64,000 nt of DNA from Terrabacter tumescens. GTDB lineage: Bacteria; Actinomycetota; Actinomycetes; Actinomycetales; Dermatophilaceae. The stretch covers positions 558,001 to 622,000 of the forward strand of contig NZ_BMNZ01000001.1 in NCBI RefSeq assembly GCF_014646815.1. The letters run 5' to 3'. Below, piece after piece: positions 1 to 9,834 of this stretch (the stretch's first letter is position 1; each line of letters opens with the position of its first letter). The notes beneath the pieces were generated by a model. It saw only the letters and a list, made by a program, of their open reading frames with translations. It ran no database searches and was not told the DNA's origin. Both the position numbers and the translations under genes were made by a program.

Positions 1-48
1 TTCAGCGCCTTCATCGAGCGGGGACTCGCGGCGCACTTGCTGCCGTGA
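1..48 (+). CDS. C-terminal end of an unidentified gene (partial)
   Basis: The first 48 bases read in frame 1 as 15 sense codons ending in TGA, with G or C in the third position of nearly every codon, as in the real genes of this window. The visible tail (FSAFIERGLAAHLLP) is too short to identify. It would be convergent with fadB, whose stop lies 80 bases away. Confidence 0.35.
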   Translation, partial: FSAFIERGLAAHLLP

Positions 49-127
49 CGCAGGTCGAGCCCCTCCCGTCGCACGCGTTCGGCACGTGGGACGGGAAGGG
101 CCCGGTCGCGGGTCCTCGTCAGGCGCC

Positions 128-2260
128 TCAGCCGCGTGCGTCGGCGACGCCGACCGGGAGGAACCGCGCGCCGGTGACGGCCTCGGCCACGCCGGTGCGG
201 TCGAGGAGCGGCGTGATGCCGCCGTTCCAGAACTGGAAGCCGGCACCGGTGATCATCGCGAGGTCGATGTCCATCGGGGCCTGCGCGACGCCCTCGTCGA
301 GCATCCGGCGCGCCTCGTCGGCGAGGACCGTGAGCACGCGCTCGCGCACCTGGGCCAGGTCGAGCACGACCGGGTCGGCGGGCTTCTCGATGAGCTCGGC
401 GACCTCGGGGTCGAGGACCGGGCGCCCGGAGCTCAGGTCGTAGAAGCCGCGCTTGCCGGCCGCGACGATCCGCTGGAGCGTCGGAGAGGCGTAGAAGCGG
501 TCCGGGAACGCCTTCACGAGCGTCTCGCCGTTGTGCAGTGCGATGGCCGGGCCGACGAGCCCGATGAGGACGAACGGCGGCATCGGCGCCAGGCCCGCGA
601 AGGCGCGGTCGACGACCTCGATCGGGGTGCCCTCGTCGAGGATCTTCGCGGCCTCGCCCATGAAGCGCCCGAGCAGGCGGTTGACGATGAACGACGGGCG
701 GTCCGCGGCGCGGATGCACGTCTTCTTCAGCGCCTTGCCCACGGCGAAGGCCGTTGCGAGAGTGGCGTCGTCGGTGCGCTCGCCCGGAATGACCTCGAGC
801 AGCGGCATGACGGCGACCGGGTTGAAGAAGTGGAAGCCGACGACCCGCTCCGGGTGCTGGAGCTGCGAGGCCATCTCGGCGATCGACAGGCTCGAGGTGT
901 TCGTCGCCAGGACGCACTCGGGCGAGACGACGGCCTCGACCTCGGCGAAGACCTGCTGCTTGACCGACATCTCCTCGAAGACGGCCTCGATGACGAAGTC
1001 GGCGTCGGAGAAGCCGTCCTTGCTCGTCGAACCGGTCACGAGGGCCTTGTAGCGGTTGAGCTTGTCGGGGTTCAGCCGGCCCTTGCCCGCGAGCTTGTCG
1101 AGCTCGGCGTGGACGTAGCCGACGCCCTTGGCGACCCGCTCGTCGTCGATGTCGGTGAGCACGACCGGCACCTGCAGGCGCTGGATGAAGAGCAGCGCGA
1201 GCTGGCTCGCCATCAGACCGGCACCGACGATGCCGACCTTGGTGACGTTCCGGGCGAGGCCCTTGTCGGGCGCTCCGGCCGGGCGCTTGGCACGCTTCTG
1301 CACGAGGTCGAAGGCATAGAGCCCGGCCCGCAGCTCATCGCTCATGAGCAGGTCGGCGAGCACCTCGTCCTCGGCGGCGAAGCCCTCCTCGCGGGTCGCG
1401 GTGCGCGCGGCCGAGAGCAGGTCGAGCGCGGCATACGGGCTCCTGGCCTGGCGGCCGGTCTTGACGTCGGCGAGCTTCCTGGCCTTGGCGATCGCGGCGT
1501 CCCACGCCGTCTCGTCGCGGTCGACCTCGGGACGCTCGACCGTGAGCTCGCCGGACAGCACGCGTGCGGCCCAGGCGATGGACTCCTCGAGGAAGTCGGC
1601 CGGCTCGAGCAGCACGTCGGCCATGCCGAGCTTGTACGCGTCGACCCCCTTGAGCATGCGGTTCTGGCTCAGCGGGTTGTCGATGACGACGGTGAGTGCC
1701 TTCTCGATCCCGACGAGGTTGGGCAGCATCCAGCAGCCACCCCAGCCGGGCACGAGGCCGAGGAAGACCTCTGGCAGCGCGACGGCGGGCACGCCCGCGC
1801 TCATCGTGCGGTAGGTCGCCGACAGCGCCAGCTCGACACCGCCGCCCATGGCCGCGCCGTTGACGAACGCGAACGTCGGGACGGGCAGGTCGGAGAAGGC
1901 GGCGTATGCCGCGTGGCCGGCCTGCGCGATCTCGATCGCCTGGTCGCGGGACCCGATGAACGGCACCCCGGTGAGGTCCGCGCCCACGGCGAAGATGAAC
2001 GGCTTGCCGGTGACGGCGACGGCGACGATCTCGCCGGCCTCGGCGCGCTCGCGCAGGCGGGCGACCGTGGCGGTGAGGCCGGCGATCGACTGCGGGCCGA
2101 AGGTGTTGGGCTTGGTGTGGTCGAAGCCGTTGTCGAGCGTGACGAGGGCGAGCGTGCCCGCACCACCCGGGAGCGCGACGTCCTGCACGGGGGTGTGCGT
2201 CACGACCTCGGTCGCGAAATCGGCTGCGGTCGTTGCCTTCTCAGTCGTCGTGGTGCTCAC
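128..2260 (-). CDS. fadB: Multifunctional fatty-acid oxidation protein: enoyl-CoA hydratase / 3-hydroxyacyl-CoA dehydrogenase
   Basis: This 710-aa cytosolic enzyme carries out the hydration and NAD-dependent oxidation steps of beta-oxidation. An N-terminal crotonase domain (about residues 30-220) holds the oxyanion-hole segment GAAMGGGVE and the acidic segment PEVFLGLVPGWGG. The 3-hydroxyacyl-CoA dehydrogenase part starts with the Rossmann motif GIVGAGLMAS near residue 345 and has the hallmark GFHFFNP near 475, followed by the C-terminal dehydrogenase domain. The length matches the FadB/FadJ family. The GTG start at 2260 overlaps the stop of the upstream thiolase by four bases (GTGA), so translation is probably coupled. 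A frame remains open upstream of this GTG but lies inside the thiolase gene and shows no family similarity. Confidence 0.95.
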   Translation of the reverse strand: MSTTTTEKATTAADFATEVVTHTPVQDVALPGGAGTLALVTLDNGFDHTKPNTFGPQSIAGLTATVARLRERAEAGEIVAVAVTGKPFIFAVGADLTGVPFIGSRDQAIEIAQAGHAAYAAFSDLPVPTFAFVNGAAMGGGVELALSATYRTMSAGVPAVALPEVFLGLVPGWGGCWMLPNLVGIEKALTVVIDNPLSQNRMLKGVDAYKLGMADVLLEPADFLEESIAWAARVLSGELTVERPEVDRDETAWDAAIAKARKLADVKTGRQARSPYAALDLLSAARTATREEGFAAEDEVLADLLMSDELRAGLYAFDLVQKRAKRPAGAPDKGLARNVTKVGIVGAGLMASQLALLFIQRLQVPVVLTDIDDERVAKGVGYVHAELDKLAGKGRLNPDKLNRYKALVTGSTSKDGFSDADFVIEAVFEEMSVKQQVFAEVEAVVSPECVLATNTSSLSIAEMASQLQHPERVVGFHFFNPVAVMPLLEVIPGERTDDATLATAFAVGKALKKTCIRAADRPSFIVNRLLGRFMGEAAKILDEGTPIEVVDRAFAGLAPMPPFVLIGLVGPAIALHNGETLVKAFPDRFYASPTLQRIVAAGKRGFYDLSSGRPVLDPEVAELIEKPADPVVLDLAQVRERVLTVLADEARRMLDEGVAQAPMDIDLAMITGAGFQFWNGGITPLLDRTGVAEAVTGARFLPVGVADARG

Positions 2261-3495
2261 TTGGCGACCTCCTCGTCGGTCGTGCTCGTCGAGGACTCGT
2301 AGGCCTCGTGGTGCGGGTTCTCCCAGATGACGGCGCCGCCCATGCCGATGCCGATGCACATGGCGGTCAGGCCGTAGCGCACCTCGGGGTGCTCCTCGAA
2401 CTGGCGGGCGAGCTGGGTCATGAGGCGCACGCCCGAGCTGGCGAGCGGGTGGCCGGTGGCGATGGCGCCGCCGTACTCGTTGACGCGCGGGTCGTCGTCG
2501 GCGATGCCGAAGTGGTCGAGGAAGGCGAGCACCTGCACGGCGAACGCCTCGTTGAGCTCGAACAGGCCGATGTCCTCGATCGTGAGGCCGGCCTTGGCCA
2601 GGGCCTTCTCGGTGGCCGGCACCGGGCCGACACCCATGACCTCGGGCTCGACGCCGACGAAGGACCAGGAGACCAGGCGCATGCGGACCGGCAGGCCGAG
2701 CTCCGTCGCTGCCTGCTCGGAGGCGAGCAGGCAGGCCGTGGCGCCGTCGTTGAGACCGGCGGCGTTGCCGGCGGTGACGTTGCCGTGCGCACGGAACGGC
2801 GTTTTGAGCTGGCCGAGGTCCTCGACCGTCGTGCCCGGACGCGGCGGCTCGTCGGCGGTGGCCAGGCCCCAGCCCTTCTCGGCGTGCCGCGTGGCGACGC
2901 TGACGAGGTCGCGCTGGATCTTGCCGTCGGCATACGCCTTGGCGAGCTTGTCCTGGCTGCCGACGGCGAACGCGTCGGAGCGCTGCTTGGTCAGCTGCGG
3001 GAAGCGGTCGTGGAGGTTCTCGGCGGTCTTGCCCATGACGAGCGCGTCGGGGTCGACGATCTTCTCGGCGACGATGCGCGGGTTGGGGTCGACGCCCTCA
3101 CCCATGGGGTGGCGGCCCATGTGCTCGACGCCGCCGGCGATGGCGATGTCGTAGGCGCCGAAGGCGATCGAGCTCGCGGTGTTGGTCACCGCGGTCATCG
3201 CACCGGCGCACATGCGGTCGATGGAGTAGCCGGGGGTCGTGTTCGGCAGGCCCGAGAGGAGGGCGGCGGTGCGGCCGAGCGTCAGGCCCTGGTCACCGAT
3301 CTGGGTGGTCGCGGCGATGGCGACCTCCTCGACCTTGTCCTTGGGCAGGTTGGGGTTGCGGTGCAGCAGCTCGCGGATGCATCGGATGACGAGGTCGTCG
3401 GCGCGGGTCTGGGCGTACATGCCCTTGTCGCCGGCCTTGCCGAAGGGCGTCCGGACGCCGTCGACGAAGACGACCTCATTGAGTGCGCGGGGCAC
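2257..3495 (-). CDS. fadA: Acetyl-CoA acyltransferase (3-ketoacyl-CoA thiolase)
   Basis: The 412-aa thiolase performs the final cleavage of 3-ketoacyl-CoA to acetyl-CoA and a shortened acyl-CoA. It shows the nucleophile Cys in DRMCAGAM, the motif NEAFAVQ, the catalytic His in GHPLASSG and the C-terminal catalytic Cys in CIGIGMGGA. The start is GTG (VPRALNEVVF), matching the usual thiolase N-terminus. It is the first gene of a two-gene operon with fadB. The 224 bp upstream separate it from the end of rnd and must hold the operon promoter. A second thiolase of a different subfamily lies at 50809-52125. Confidence 0.95.
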   Translation of the reverse strand: MPRALNEVVFVDGVRTPFGKAGDKGMYAQTRADDLVIRCIRELLHRNPNLPKDKVEEVAIAATTQIGDQGLTLGRTAALLSGLPNTTPGYSIDRMCAGAMTAVTNTASSIAFGAYDIAIAGGVEHMGRHPMGEGVDPNPRIVAEKIVDPDALVMGKTAENLHDRFPQLTKQRSDAFAVGSQDKLAKAYADGKIQRDLVSVATRHAEKGWGLATADEPPRPGTTVEDLGQLKTPFRAHGNVTAGNAAGLNDGATACLLASEQAATELGLPVRMRLVSWSFVGVEPEVMGVGPVPATEKALAKAGLTIEDIGLFELNEAFAVQVLAFLDHFGIADDDPRVNEYGGAIATGHPLASSGVRLMTQLARQFEEHPEVRYGLTAMCIGIGMGGAVIWENPHHEAYESSTSTTDEEVAK

Positions 3496-3719
3496 AGTGC
3501 CTCCCAGTGGATCGAGGGTGATCGCGGTGGATCAGGGTCGATGGGCCGGCGTCGGGCGCCGGCATCGGGCCGCGGCGGAGCGCGGCCTCCTCGATACTAC
3601 TTCCCGGTAACTTCGGGTGGGATGGCCGCTCGGGTGACCATCCTCACGAACGCGCGCACCGACGCCGACGTGGTCCGGGGACCGCTGCGACACCGCGGCT
3701 CGACGACCGGTCGGCCGGC

Positions 3720-5006
3720 TCAGGCCGGGGGATTCTCGGTGCAGGCGAGCGAGATCAACGGCGCGGTGATCGTCGTCTGCCAGCGGCGGGCACCGAGGGC
3801 CACCAGGGCGTCGGCGACCTCGGCGGTCGTCGGGGCTGCCGGGCTCTCCCAGAGGAAGCGGCGGAGCAGGTCGGGGGTCAGGAGGTTCTCGACGGGAACG
3901 GCCAGCTCCTCGGAGACGGCCCCGAGCAGCTCGCGGGCCCGGGCGAGGCGGGCGGCGGCGACGGGGTCGCGGTCGGCCCACGCCTTGGGCGGCGGCGGGC
4001 CGCTCGGCGGGAGCGACAGGACCGGCAGGTCGTCCTCGGGCAGGGCGAGGGCCTGGCCGATGACCTCGATGATCGCCTCCTGGTGGCGCCGGATCGACCG
4101 CGCGAGCCGAGGCTCGGCGGAGCCCACGGTGCGCGGCGCCCTGGTGGCCCGCTGGTTGGCGATGGCGATCTCGCTGATCGCCGCGTCGGGCAGCACCCGC
4201 CCCGGCGAGGTGTCGCGCTGCTGCGCCACGGCGTCGCGCCAGAGCCACAGCTCGCGCACGATGGCGAGGCCACGACGGCCCCGCACCTTGTGCATGCCGG
4301 ACGTGCGCCGCCACGGGTCGACGCGGGGCTCGGGGCCGGTGAAGTCGAGCAGGTGCTCGAACTCCTCGGTCGCCCACGCGATCTTGCCCTGCGACGCCAG
4401 CTCGGCGGCCACCGCGTCGCGCAGGTCGACGAGCACCTCGACGTCGAGCGCGGCGTACCGCAGCCAGGGCTCGGGCAGCGGGCGCACCGACCAGTCGACG
4501 GCGGAGTGCTCCTTGGCGAGCTGGAGCCCGAGGTAGTGCTCGACCATGGCGCCGAGCCCGACGCGGGGCAGCCCGGCCAGGCGCCCGCCGAGCTCGGTGT
4601 CGAAGAGCGACTGGGGCCGCAGGCCCACCTCGGCGAGGCACGGGAGGTCCTGGGTCGCCGCGTGCAGGATCCACTCGGCGTCGCCGATGGCCTCGCCGAC
4701 GGGGGAGAGGTCGGGACAGGCGATGGGGTCGATGAGCCAGGACCCGGACCCCTCACGGCGGATCTGGACGAGGTAGGCGCGCTGGCCGTAGCGGTAGCCG
4801 GACGCGCGCTCGGCGTCGATGCCGACGGGGCCGGTGCCCGCGCCGATGGCCTCGGCGGCTCGCATGAGCGTGCGCTCGTCCACGACGACGTCGGGCACGC
4901 CGTCGCGCGGGTGCGTCAGCGGGACGAGGTCTGGGACGAGGTCTGGTGCGAGGTCGGCGTCGGCGGCGTCGAGGTCGTCGGTGGGCTCGTTCGGCTCTGC
5001 CGTCAC
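3720..5006 (-). CDS. rnd: Ribonuclease D family 3'-5' exonuclease with HRDC domain
   Basis: This 428-aa DEDD-type exonuclease would trim the 3' ends of structured RNAs such as tRNA precursors. Exo I is seen as GIDAERAS near residue 62, Exo II as HAATQDLPCL near 117 and Exo III as RYAALDVEVL near 180. An HRDC nucleic-acid-binding domain follows (about 225-305), then a C-terminal region typical of actinobacterial RNase D. The GTG start overlaps the stop of the DUF3000 gene by four bases. The N-terminal tail has a small repeat (APDLVPDLVPL) caused by duplicated 10-12-mers in the DNA. The frame stays open far upstream, but that part is antisense to DUF3000 and hemE. Confidence 0.93.
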   Translation of the reverse strand: MTAEPNEPTDDLDAADADLAPDLVPDLVPLTHPRDGVPDVVVDERTLMRAAEAIGAGTGPVGIDAERASGYRYGQRAYLVQIRREGSGSWLIDPIACPDLSPVGEAIGDAEWILHAATQDLPCLAEVGLRPQSLFDTELGGRLAGLPRVGLGAMVEHYLGLQLAKEHSAVDWSVRPLPEPWLRYAALDVEVLVDLRDAVAAELASQGKIAWATEEFEHLLDFTGPEPRVDPWRRTSGMHKVRGRRGLAIVRELWLWRDAVAQQRDTSPGRVLPDAAISEIAIANQRATRAPRTVGSAEPRLARSIRRHQEAIIEVIGQALALPEDDLPVLSLPPSGPPPPKAWADRDPVAAARLARARELLGAVSEELAVPVENLLTPDLLRRFLWESPAAPTTAEVADALVALGARRWQTTITAPLISLACTENPPA

Positions 5007-5587
5007 CGTCGCTGCCCCGGTAGGGGGACGACGCCGTCGGGCAGGGGCGGGATGCCGGCGATGGTGCACAGCATGTCGGCCCAGGCGCGGAGGTGGTCGG
5101 CGGCGTCGCCGCCCACCGGCGTCCACGAGGCGCGGATCTCCATCTCGACGCTCGCCTCGCGGTCGGCGAGGCCGGCGAAGCTCTCGCTGACGACCCGCGT
5201 GACGGTGCCGGCCTCGGCCGTCCAGCCCAGCCCCCGGTTGGTCAGGGAGTCGGTGAGCCAGGACCAGCCGACGGCGCCGAGCATCGGGTCGCCAGCCAGC
5301 TCGGGCTCGAGCTCGGCCCGGGCGAAGGTGACGATGCGCCACTGGCCGTCCCACGTGTCGGGGGCGGCGGGGTCGTGCAGCACGACGAACCGGCCGGTGG
5401 CCAGGTCGTCGTCGGGGTCCGCGATGTCGATGACGTCGGCGGTCAGGGCTGCGGCGTACGGGGCGATGCGCGTGGGCGCAGGCACCTCCGTCAGGCGCAC
5501 CTCCGAGCGCAGACGGACGTCTCGCAGGGCGCTGAGCGTCCTGGCGAAGACCGCGCCGTGGTTGCCCGGCAACGTTCGCGTGTGCAC
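5003..5587 (-). CDS. DUF3000 domain protein
   Basis: This 194-aa soluble protein belongs to the actinobacterial DUF3000 family, recognised from segments such as [20 protein letters not shown] and from its position between hemE (divergent) and an RNase D gene, an arrangement common in actinobacteria. No catalytic motif or membrane segment is visible and the function is unknown. It starts with GTG and its stop is translationally coupled to rnd through a GTGA overlap, which suggests a shared role or at least co-regulation. The start lies 95 bases from the hemE start on the opposite strand, so the two promoters share a short spacer. Confidence 0.88.
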   Translation of the reverse strand: MHTRTLPGNHGAVFARTLSALRDVRLRSEVRLTEVPAPTRIAPYAAALTADVIDIADPDDDLATGRFVVLHDPAAPDTWDGQWRIVTFARAELEPELAGDPMLGAVGWSWLTDSLTNRGLGWTAEAGTVTRVVSESFAGLADREASVEMEIRASWTPVGGDAADHLRAWADMLCTIAGIPPLPDGVVPLPGQRR

Positions 5588-5682
5588 CAGATGAGGGTAT
5601 GCCGGAGTCGGGCGATCTGTCCTCAGGGCGCGCCGGACGCGCGTGGCGCGGCCCCACCCGGCCGCCGTGGCAGGATTGTCCG

Positions 5683-6735
5683 GTGCCGACCACAGCCCCG
5701 CCAGCCACCCGCCAGAGCGACCTCGTCCGCGCTGCGCGCCGCGAGTCGGTCACCCGGACGCCCGTGTGGTTCATGCGGCAGGCGGGGCGTTCCCTGCCGG
5801 AGTATCGCGCCGTCCGCGAGGGCATCCCGATGCTCGAGTCGTGCATGCGCCCCGAGCTCGTCACCGAGATCACGCTGCAGCCCGTGCGGCGCCACGGCGT
5901 CGACGCGGCCATCTTCTTCAGCGACATCGTCGTGCCGCTCAAGGCGATCGGTGTCGACCTCGACATCGTCCCGGGGGTGGGCCCGGTCGTGGCCCGCCCG
6001 ATCCGCACGGCCGCCGACCTCGACCAGCTCGTCCCCCTGACGCCCGAGCACGTGCCCTTCGTCACCGAGGCCGTGCAGCAGCTCGTGCGCGAGCTCGGCG
6101 ACATCCCGCTCATCGGTTTCGCCGGTGCGCCGTTCACCCTGGCCTCCTACCTCGTCGAGGGTGGTCCCTCGAAGAACCACGAGAAGACCAAGGCCCTCAT
6201 GCACGGCGACCCCGAGCTGTGGGACGCCCTGTGCGCCAGGCTCGCCCAGATCTCCGGCGAGTTCCTACGCGTGCAGGCACAGGCCGGTGCGAGCGCCGTC
6301 CAGCTCTTCGACTCGTGGGCCGGCGCCCTGTCCCGGGCCGACTACACCGCGCGGGCCATGCCGCACTCCGCGGTCGCGCTCGCCGCCGTCGCGGACCTCG
6401 ACGTCCCGCGCATCCACTTCGGCGTCGGCACGGGCGAGCTGCTCTCGCTCATGGGCGAGGCCGGTGCCGAGGTCGTGGGGGTCGACTACCGCGTGTCGCT
6501 GACCGACGCGGTGGCGAGGCTCGGGCCGTCGTATGCCGTGCAGGGCAACCTCGACCCCGCCCTGCTGTTCGCGCCGTGGGACGCCCTCGAGCGCCGCGTG
6601 CGCGAGATCGTCGAGGAGGGCCGGCACGCGCCGGGCCACATCTTCAACCTCGGCCACGGCGTGCTGCCCAACGTGGACCCGGACGTGCTCACGCGCGTGA
6701 CCGCGCTCGTCCACGAGTGCTCGAGCCGCCGATGA
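5683..6735 (+). CDS. hemE: Uroporphyrinogen III decarboxylase
   Basis: The 350-aa enzyme converts uroporphyrinogen III to coproporphyrinogen III in haem synthesis. The signature [18 protein letters not shown] lies near the N-terminus and the conserved [12 protein letters not shown] near residue 150. An in-frame ATG at 5599 would add an unconserved 28-residue extension, so I chose the GTG at 5683, which gives the normal family length. The product feeds the coproporphyrin-dependent branch represented by cgoX (10595) and chdC (12020). The stop overlaps the murJ start as ATGA. Confidence 0.95.
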   Translation: MPTTAPPATRQSDLVRAARRESVTRTPVWFMRQAGRSLPEYRAVREGIPMLESCMRPELVTEITLQPVRRHGVDAAIFFSDIVVPLKAIGVDLDIVPGVGPVVARPIRTAADLDQLVPLTPEHVPFVTEAVQQLVRELGDIPLIGFAGAPFTLASYLVEGGPSKNHEKTKALMHGDPELWDALCARLAQISGEFLRVQAQAGASAVQLFDSWAGALSRADYTARAMPHSAVALAAVADLDVPRIHFGVGTGELLSLMGEAGAEVVGVDYRVSLTDAVARLGPSYAVQGNLDPALLFAPWDALERRVREIVEEGRHAPGHIFNLGHGVLPNVDPDVLTRVTALVHECSSRR

Positions 6736-8417
6736 CCACAGCGGCTCCGTCAGTCGCTCGCTCCAGCCTCACCATGCTCGGTGGGTCTGTGGCCTCGCGC
6801 ATCCTCGGGGTGGTGCGCAACGGGCTCATCACCGCCATCATCGGTGCGCAGCTGGCCGGCGACGCCTTCTCCCTGGCCAACACCCTCCCCAACGTCCTCT
6901 ACGTCCTCGCGGCGGGCGGCATCCTCAACGCGGTGCTCATCCCGTCGCTCGCGCGCGCCATGAAGCTCGAGGACGGTGGGCAGGAGTTCACCGACCGCGT
7001 CATCACCGTGGCCCTCGCCGGGATGGCGCTCATCACCGTCGTCGTCATGGCGGGCGCCGGGGGGTTCGTGTGGCTGCTGGCCGGCAAGTCCTCGCCGGAC
7101 TTCAAGGACCTCGCGCTCGCCTTCTCGCTCATCTGCCTGCCCCAGATCTTCTTCTACGGCCTCTTCGCTCTCCTTGGACAGATCCTCAACGCGCGTGGCC
7201 GCTTCGGCGCGTTCGCATGGGCGCCCTTCATCGCCAACGTCGTCGCCGTGGCGGGCCTCGTGCTCTTCCTCGTCATCTTCGGACGGGGCGACCAGGACGG
7301 ACCCGGGGGCCACCACGGTCCCCGTGCGCCCTCGGAGTGGACCGGTCCGATGATCTGGCTCTTCGCCGGCTCGGCCACCCTGTCCGTCGTCGTGCAGGCG
7401 CTCTCGCTCGTGCCCGCGCTGCGCCGCACCGGCTTCCACTACCGGCCTCGGTGGGGCCTGCGCGGTGTGGGCCTCGGCGGCGTCAGCAGGCTGGCCCTCT
7501 GGGCCTTCGGCGGACTCGCGGTGTCACAGGTGGGCTTCTTCATCAGCCAGGGCGTGCTCAACAACGCCACGGCCCAGGCCAATGAGCTCGGGCTGGAGGG
7601 CGCGGCTCGCGGGCCGATGGCCTACAGCATCGCCTTCACGCTGTTCATGCTGCCGCACGCCTTCATCACCGTGTCGATCATCACGGCGCTCTTCCCACGC
7701 TTCTCGGCGGCCGCCGCGTCCGGCGACAAGGACAGCCTGCGCCGCGACTTCCGGACCGGCCTCGTCATGCCGCTCGTGGCCAACGTACCGATCATGGTGG
7801 CGGTCATCGTGCTCGCCAACCCCATCGTCGCGCTGCTCAACCCGGGCATCGACCCGAGGTCGGTCGAGGTCTCGGCGAGCGTGCTCATCATCATGATCCT
7901 CGGCCTCGTGCCGTTCGGTCTCGACCTGCTCTGCTACCGCATGTTCTTCGCGCTCGAGGACGGCAAGCCGACCGTCGTCATGCAGGTCCTGCTCACCGGC
8001 ATCAGCGCTCTCGCCGGTGTCGTCACCCTCTTCATCAACCCGGTCTGGGCCATCGGCATCATGGCCATGGGCCAGACGGTCGGCAACGTCGTCAGCTCGG
8101 GCGTCGGCCTCTTCCTGCTGCGCCGCCGCACCGGGCCGCTGGGGCTGTCCGGCGGTCTCGTCACCCTGTCGCGCGTCGGCATCGCGTCCCTCGTCGCCGG
8201 GCTCGTCGCGTGGGGCGTCACGCTCGTGCTGCACCCCATCACCGGCGCAGCCATCGACAGCTCGGCGTCGGCGCTCAAGCGGATGTTCGCCAGCGCGCTG
8301 GAGATCGGCCTCGTCGGTCTCGTCTTCGGCGTCATCTACCTCGGCATCGCGCACGCGCTCCACGTGCGCGAGGTCCGTCAGGTCGCCGACCTGCTGCGCC
8401 AGCGGCTCGGCCGCTGA
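6732..8417 (+). CDS. murJ: MurJ/MviN-family lipid II flippase-like membrane protein
   Basis: This 561-aa protein has about 14 hydrophobic segments and the MviN N-terminal signature ([20 protein letters not shown]...[12 protein letters not shown]). The family moves lipid-linked peptidoglycan precursor across the cytoplasmic membrane. It lacks the extra C-terminal extracellular or kinase-like domains of the large actinobacterial MurJ found near the chromosome origin, so it may be a second paralogue, and flippase activity is inferred. It is coupled to hemE by an ATGA overlap. A TGA-bearing tandem repeat begins at its stop codon. Confidence 0.88.
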   Translation: MTTAAPSVARSSLTMLGGSVASRILGVVRNGLITAIIGAQLAGDAFSLANTLPNVLYVLAAGGILNAVLIPSLARAMKLEDGGQEFTDRVITVALAGMALITVVVMAGAGGFVWLLAGKSSPDFKDLALAFSLICLPQIFFYGLFALLGQILNARGRFGAFAWAPFIANVVAVAGLVLFLVIFGRGDQDGPGGHHGPRAPSEWTGPMIWLFAGSATLSVVVQALSLVPALRRTGFHYRPRWGLRGVGLGGVSRLALWAFGGLAVSQVGFFISQGVLNNATAQANELGLEGAARGPMAYSIAFTLFMLPHAFITVSIITALFPRFSAAAASGDKDSLRRDFRTGLVMPLVANVPIMVAVIVLANPIVALLNPGIDPRSVEVSASVLIIMILGLVPFGLDLLCYRMFFALEDGKPTVVMQVLLTGISALAGVVTLFINPVWAIGIMAMGQTVGNVVSSGVGLFLLRRRTGPLGLSGGLVTLSRVGIASLVAGLVAWGVTLVLHPITGAAIDSSASALKRMFASALEIGLVGLVFGVIYLGIAHALHVREVRQVADLLRQRLGR

Positions 8418-8472
8418 CCGAGCCGCTGACGGAGCCACTGACCGAGCCGCTCACCGAGCCGCTGACCGAGCC
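8413..8472 (+). repeat. Five 12-bp tandem repeats over the murJ stop codon
   Basis: Five near-identical 12-mers (consensus GCTGACCGAGCC) start two bases before the murJ TGA. Because 12 is a multiple of three, four of the five units carry TGA in the murJ frame, making a stack of stop codons. In another frame the units read LTEP repeatedly, but no gene supports that reading. A degenerate sixth unit follows. Confidence 0.9.
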
Positions 8473-8503
8473 GCCGACCAGGTCGCCGACGCGTCCCGGA
8501 CCC

Positions 8504-9694
8504 TCAGTCACCTGACGACGGTCCGGTCCCGGACTGTGCAGCGGTCGCCGCAGCCGGGGCAGGGTCCGTCGCCCCGGCCGGCCCGGCAGCCGGGCCACCG
8601 GCCGTCGGGAACGAGGCGGACGGCATACGCACGCTGTGGCGACGCCACATCCGCAGGGCCAGCAGGCCCAGCGGGACGAGGAGGACGAGCCAGGGCAGCA
8701 GCGCGGCGAGCCCGGTGAGGATGACCGTCACCGACCCGAGCAGGCTGTCCCACGCCGTGCGCAGCCCGCCGGAGATGCCGTCGTCGACAGGCACCGGGGA
8801 CGTCGCGTCGGTCCAGAGGGTCACGGTGACATCGCTCATCGTCGTCATCGCGTCGAGCTTGGCGAGGCGCTGCTCGAGCGAGTCCAGGTCGGCCTGACGG
8901 CGGCTCAGCTCGCTCTCGAGCGTGATGACCTGCTGGAGGTCGGTCGTCTTGGCCAGCAGGGCCCGCACCCGCTCGATCCCGTCGCGCATGGGCTGGATCC
9001 GGGACTTCGTGTCGATGTAGGTGTCGGTGACGTCCTGCGACTGCGACGAGCGGTAGCTGACGGTCCCGATCGCGGACAGCCGGGTCAGCACGTCGTCGAG
9101 CGCCTTGGCCGGGACGCTGAGCACGAGGCGGGCCTCGTCGACCCCGATGCTCGGCACCGACGCTCCCGACTCGAACCGGGGGTCCACGCCGTTCGAGCCT
9201 ACCGGGCCACCCGTCGGGTCGGCGGACGTGACGACGTTCTCCGAGGTCACCTGGCCGCCCGCGTCGGTGGCGATGACGCGAACGCGCCCGGCCGACCCCG
9301 CCAGGTCGGCGACCTTGATCCCGAGCCACGCGGAGCGGGCGATCTTCGACTCGATCACCGCGACCGAGGCCCCGAGCCCGGTGCCCTGGGCGGCGCCGCT
9401 GTCGGCGGCGGGGGCCTTCGCTCCGGCGTTGGCATCGGTCTGCGGGCTGACGCCCGATCCCACCACGCCGTTGCCGGCGGCGCCGTTGCGCGCGGCCTCG
9501 CCGGACGCCGCCCCTGCTGAGGATGACGAGGCCGCTGACGACTCGGAGGACGAGCTGTGGACGGCCCTGAGGCCGATGGGGATCGACAGACCGACCACCG
9601 CGACGACGAGGGCGAGGGCGATGAGGAGCCGGCGCCGCGCCGGAGGGCGGGACGCGAGGCGCGGCAGCTGTGGCAGGTGGGACGCAGCAGTCAT
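8504..9694 (-). CDS. DUF4349 domain membrane protein
   Basis: This 396-aa protein has an N-terminal membrane anchor (LLIALALVVAVVGLSIPIGL, about residues 22-41), a long Ser/Ala/Gly-rich linker, a DUF4349 domain (about 125-310) with a predicted coiled coil (SRRQADLDSLEQRLAKLD), then a C-terminal transmembrane segment and a Pro/Ala-rich tail. The topology suggests an extracytoplasmic domain held by two membrane segments. The role of DUF4349 is unknown. The ATG at 9694 follows GGAAGG. Its stop is separated from murJ, on the other strand, by the tandem repeat. Confidence 0.88.
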   Translation of the reverse strand: MTAASHLPQLPRLASRPPARRRLLIALALVVAVVGLSIPIGLRAVHSSSSESSAASSSSAGAASGEAARNGAAGNGVVGSGVSPQTDANAGAKAPAADSGAAQGTGLGASVAVIESKIARSAWLGIKVADLAGSAGRVRVIATDAGGQVTSENVVTSADPTGGPVGSNGVDPRFESGASVPSIGVDEARLVLSVPAKALDDVLTRLSAIGTVSYRSSQSQDVTDTYIDTKSRIQPMRDGIERVRALLAKTTDLQQVITLESELSRRQADLDSLEQRLAKLDAMTTMSDVTVTLWTDATSPVPVDDGISGGLRTAWDSLLGSVTVILTGLAALLPWLVLLVPLGLLALRMWRRHSVRMPSASFPTAGGPAAGPAGATDPAPAAATAAQSGTGPSSGD

Positions 9695-9834
9695 GGCAGA
9701 CCTTCCGACGGGTCGCCTCCCGCGCGGGACCGGCTGGTGCAGCTGGCGCGCGGTGTGCGTGGCGACGTGCTTGTCTCCAGAGACACGCGGGCCGACCGGA
9801 ACGTTGCGACGGACCGGCTGGGGTCCCGGCGGGG

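Noticed and set aside
86-4536. Long plus-strand open frames (more than 700 codons) across 86-2302 and 2233-4536
   Set aside because: They are antisense to fadB, fadA and rnd, which have clear family motifs. The plus-strand products are His/Asp/Arg/Val-rich shadows typical of 70% G+C DNA.
5599-5682. Longer HemE starting at the ATG at 5599
   Set aside because: The extra 28 residues are not part of the family. The GTG at 5683 gives the normal length.
8413-8515. LTEP-repeat peptide encoded over the tandem repeat after murJ
   Set aside because: The repeat frame has no start or ribosome-binding site of its own. The stop-array reading explains the DNA better.
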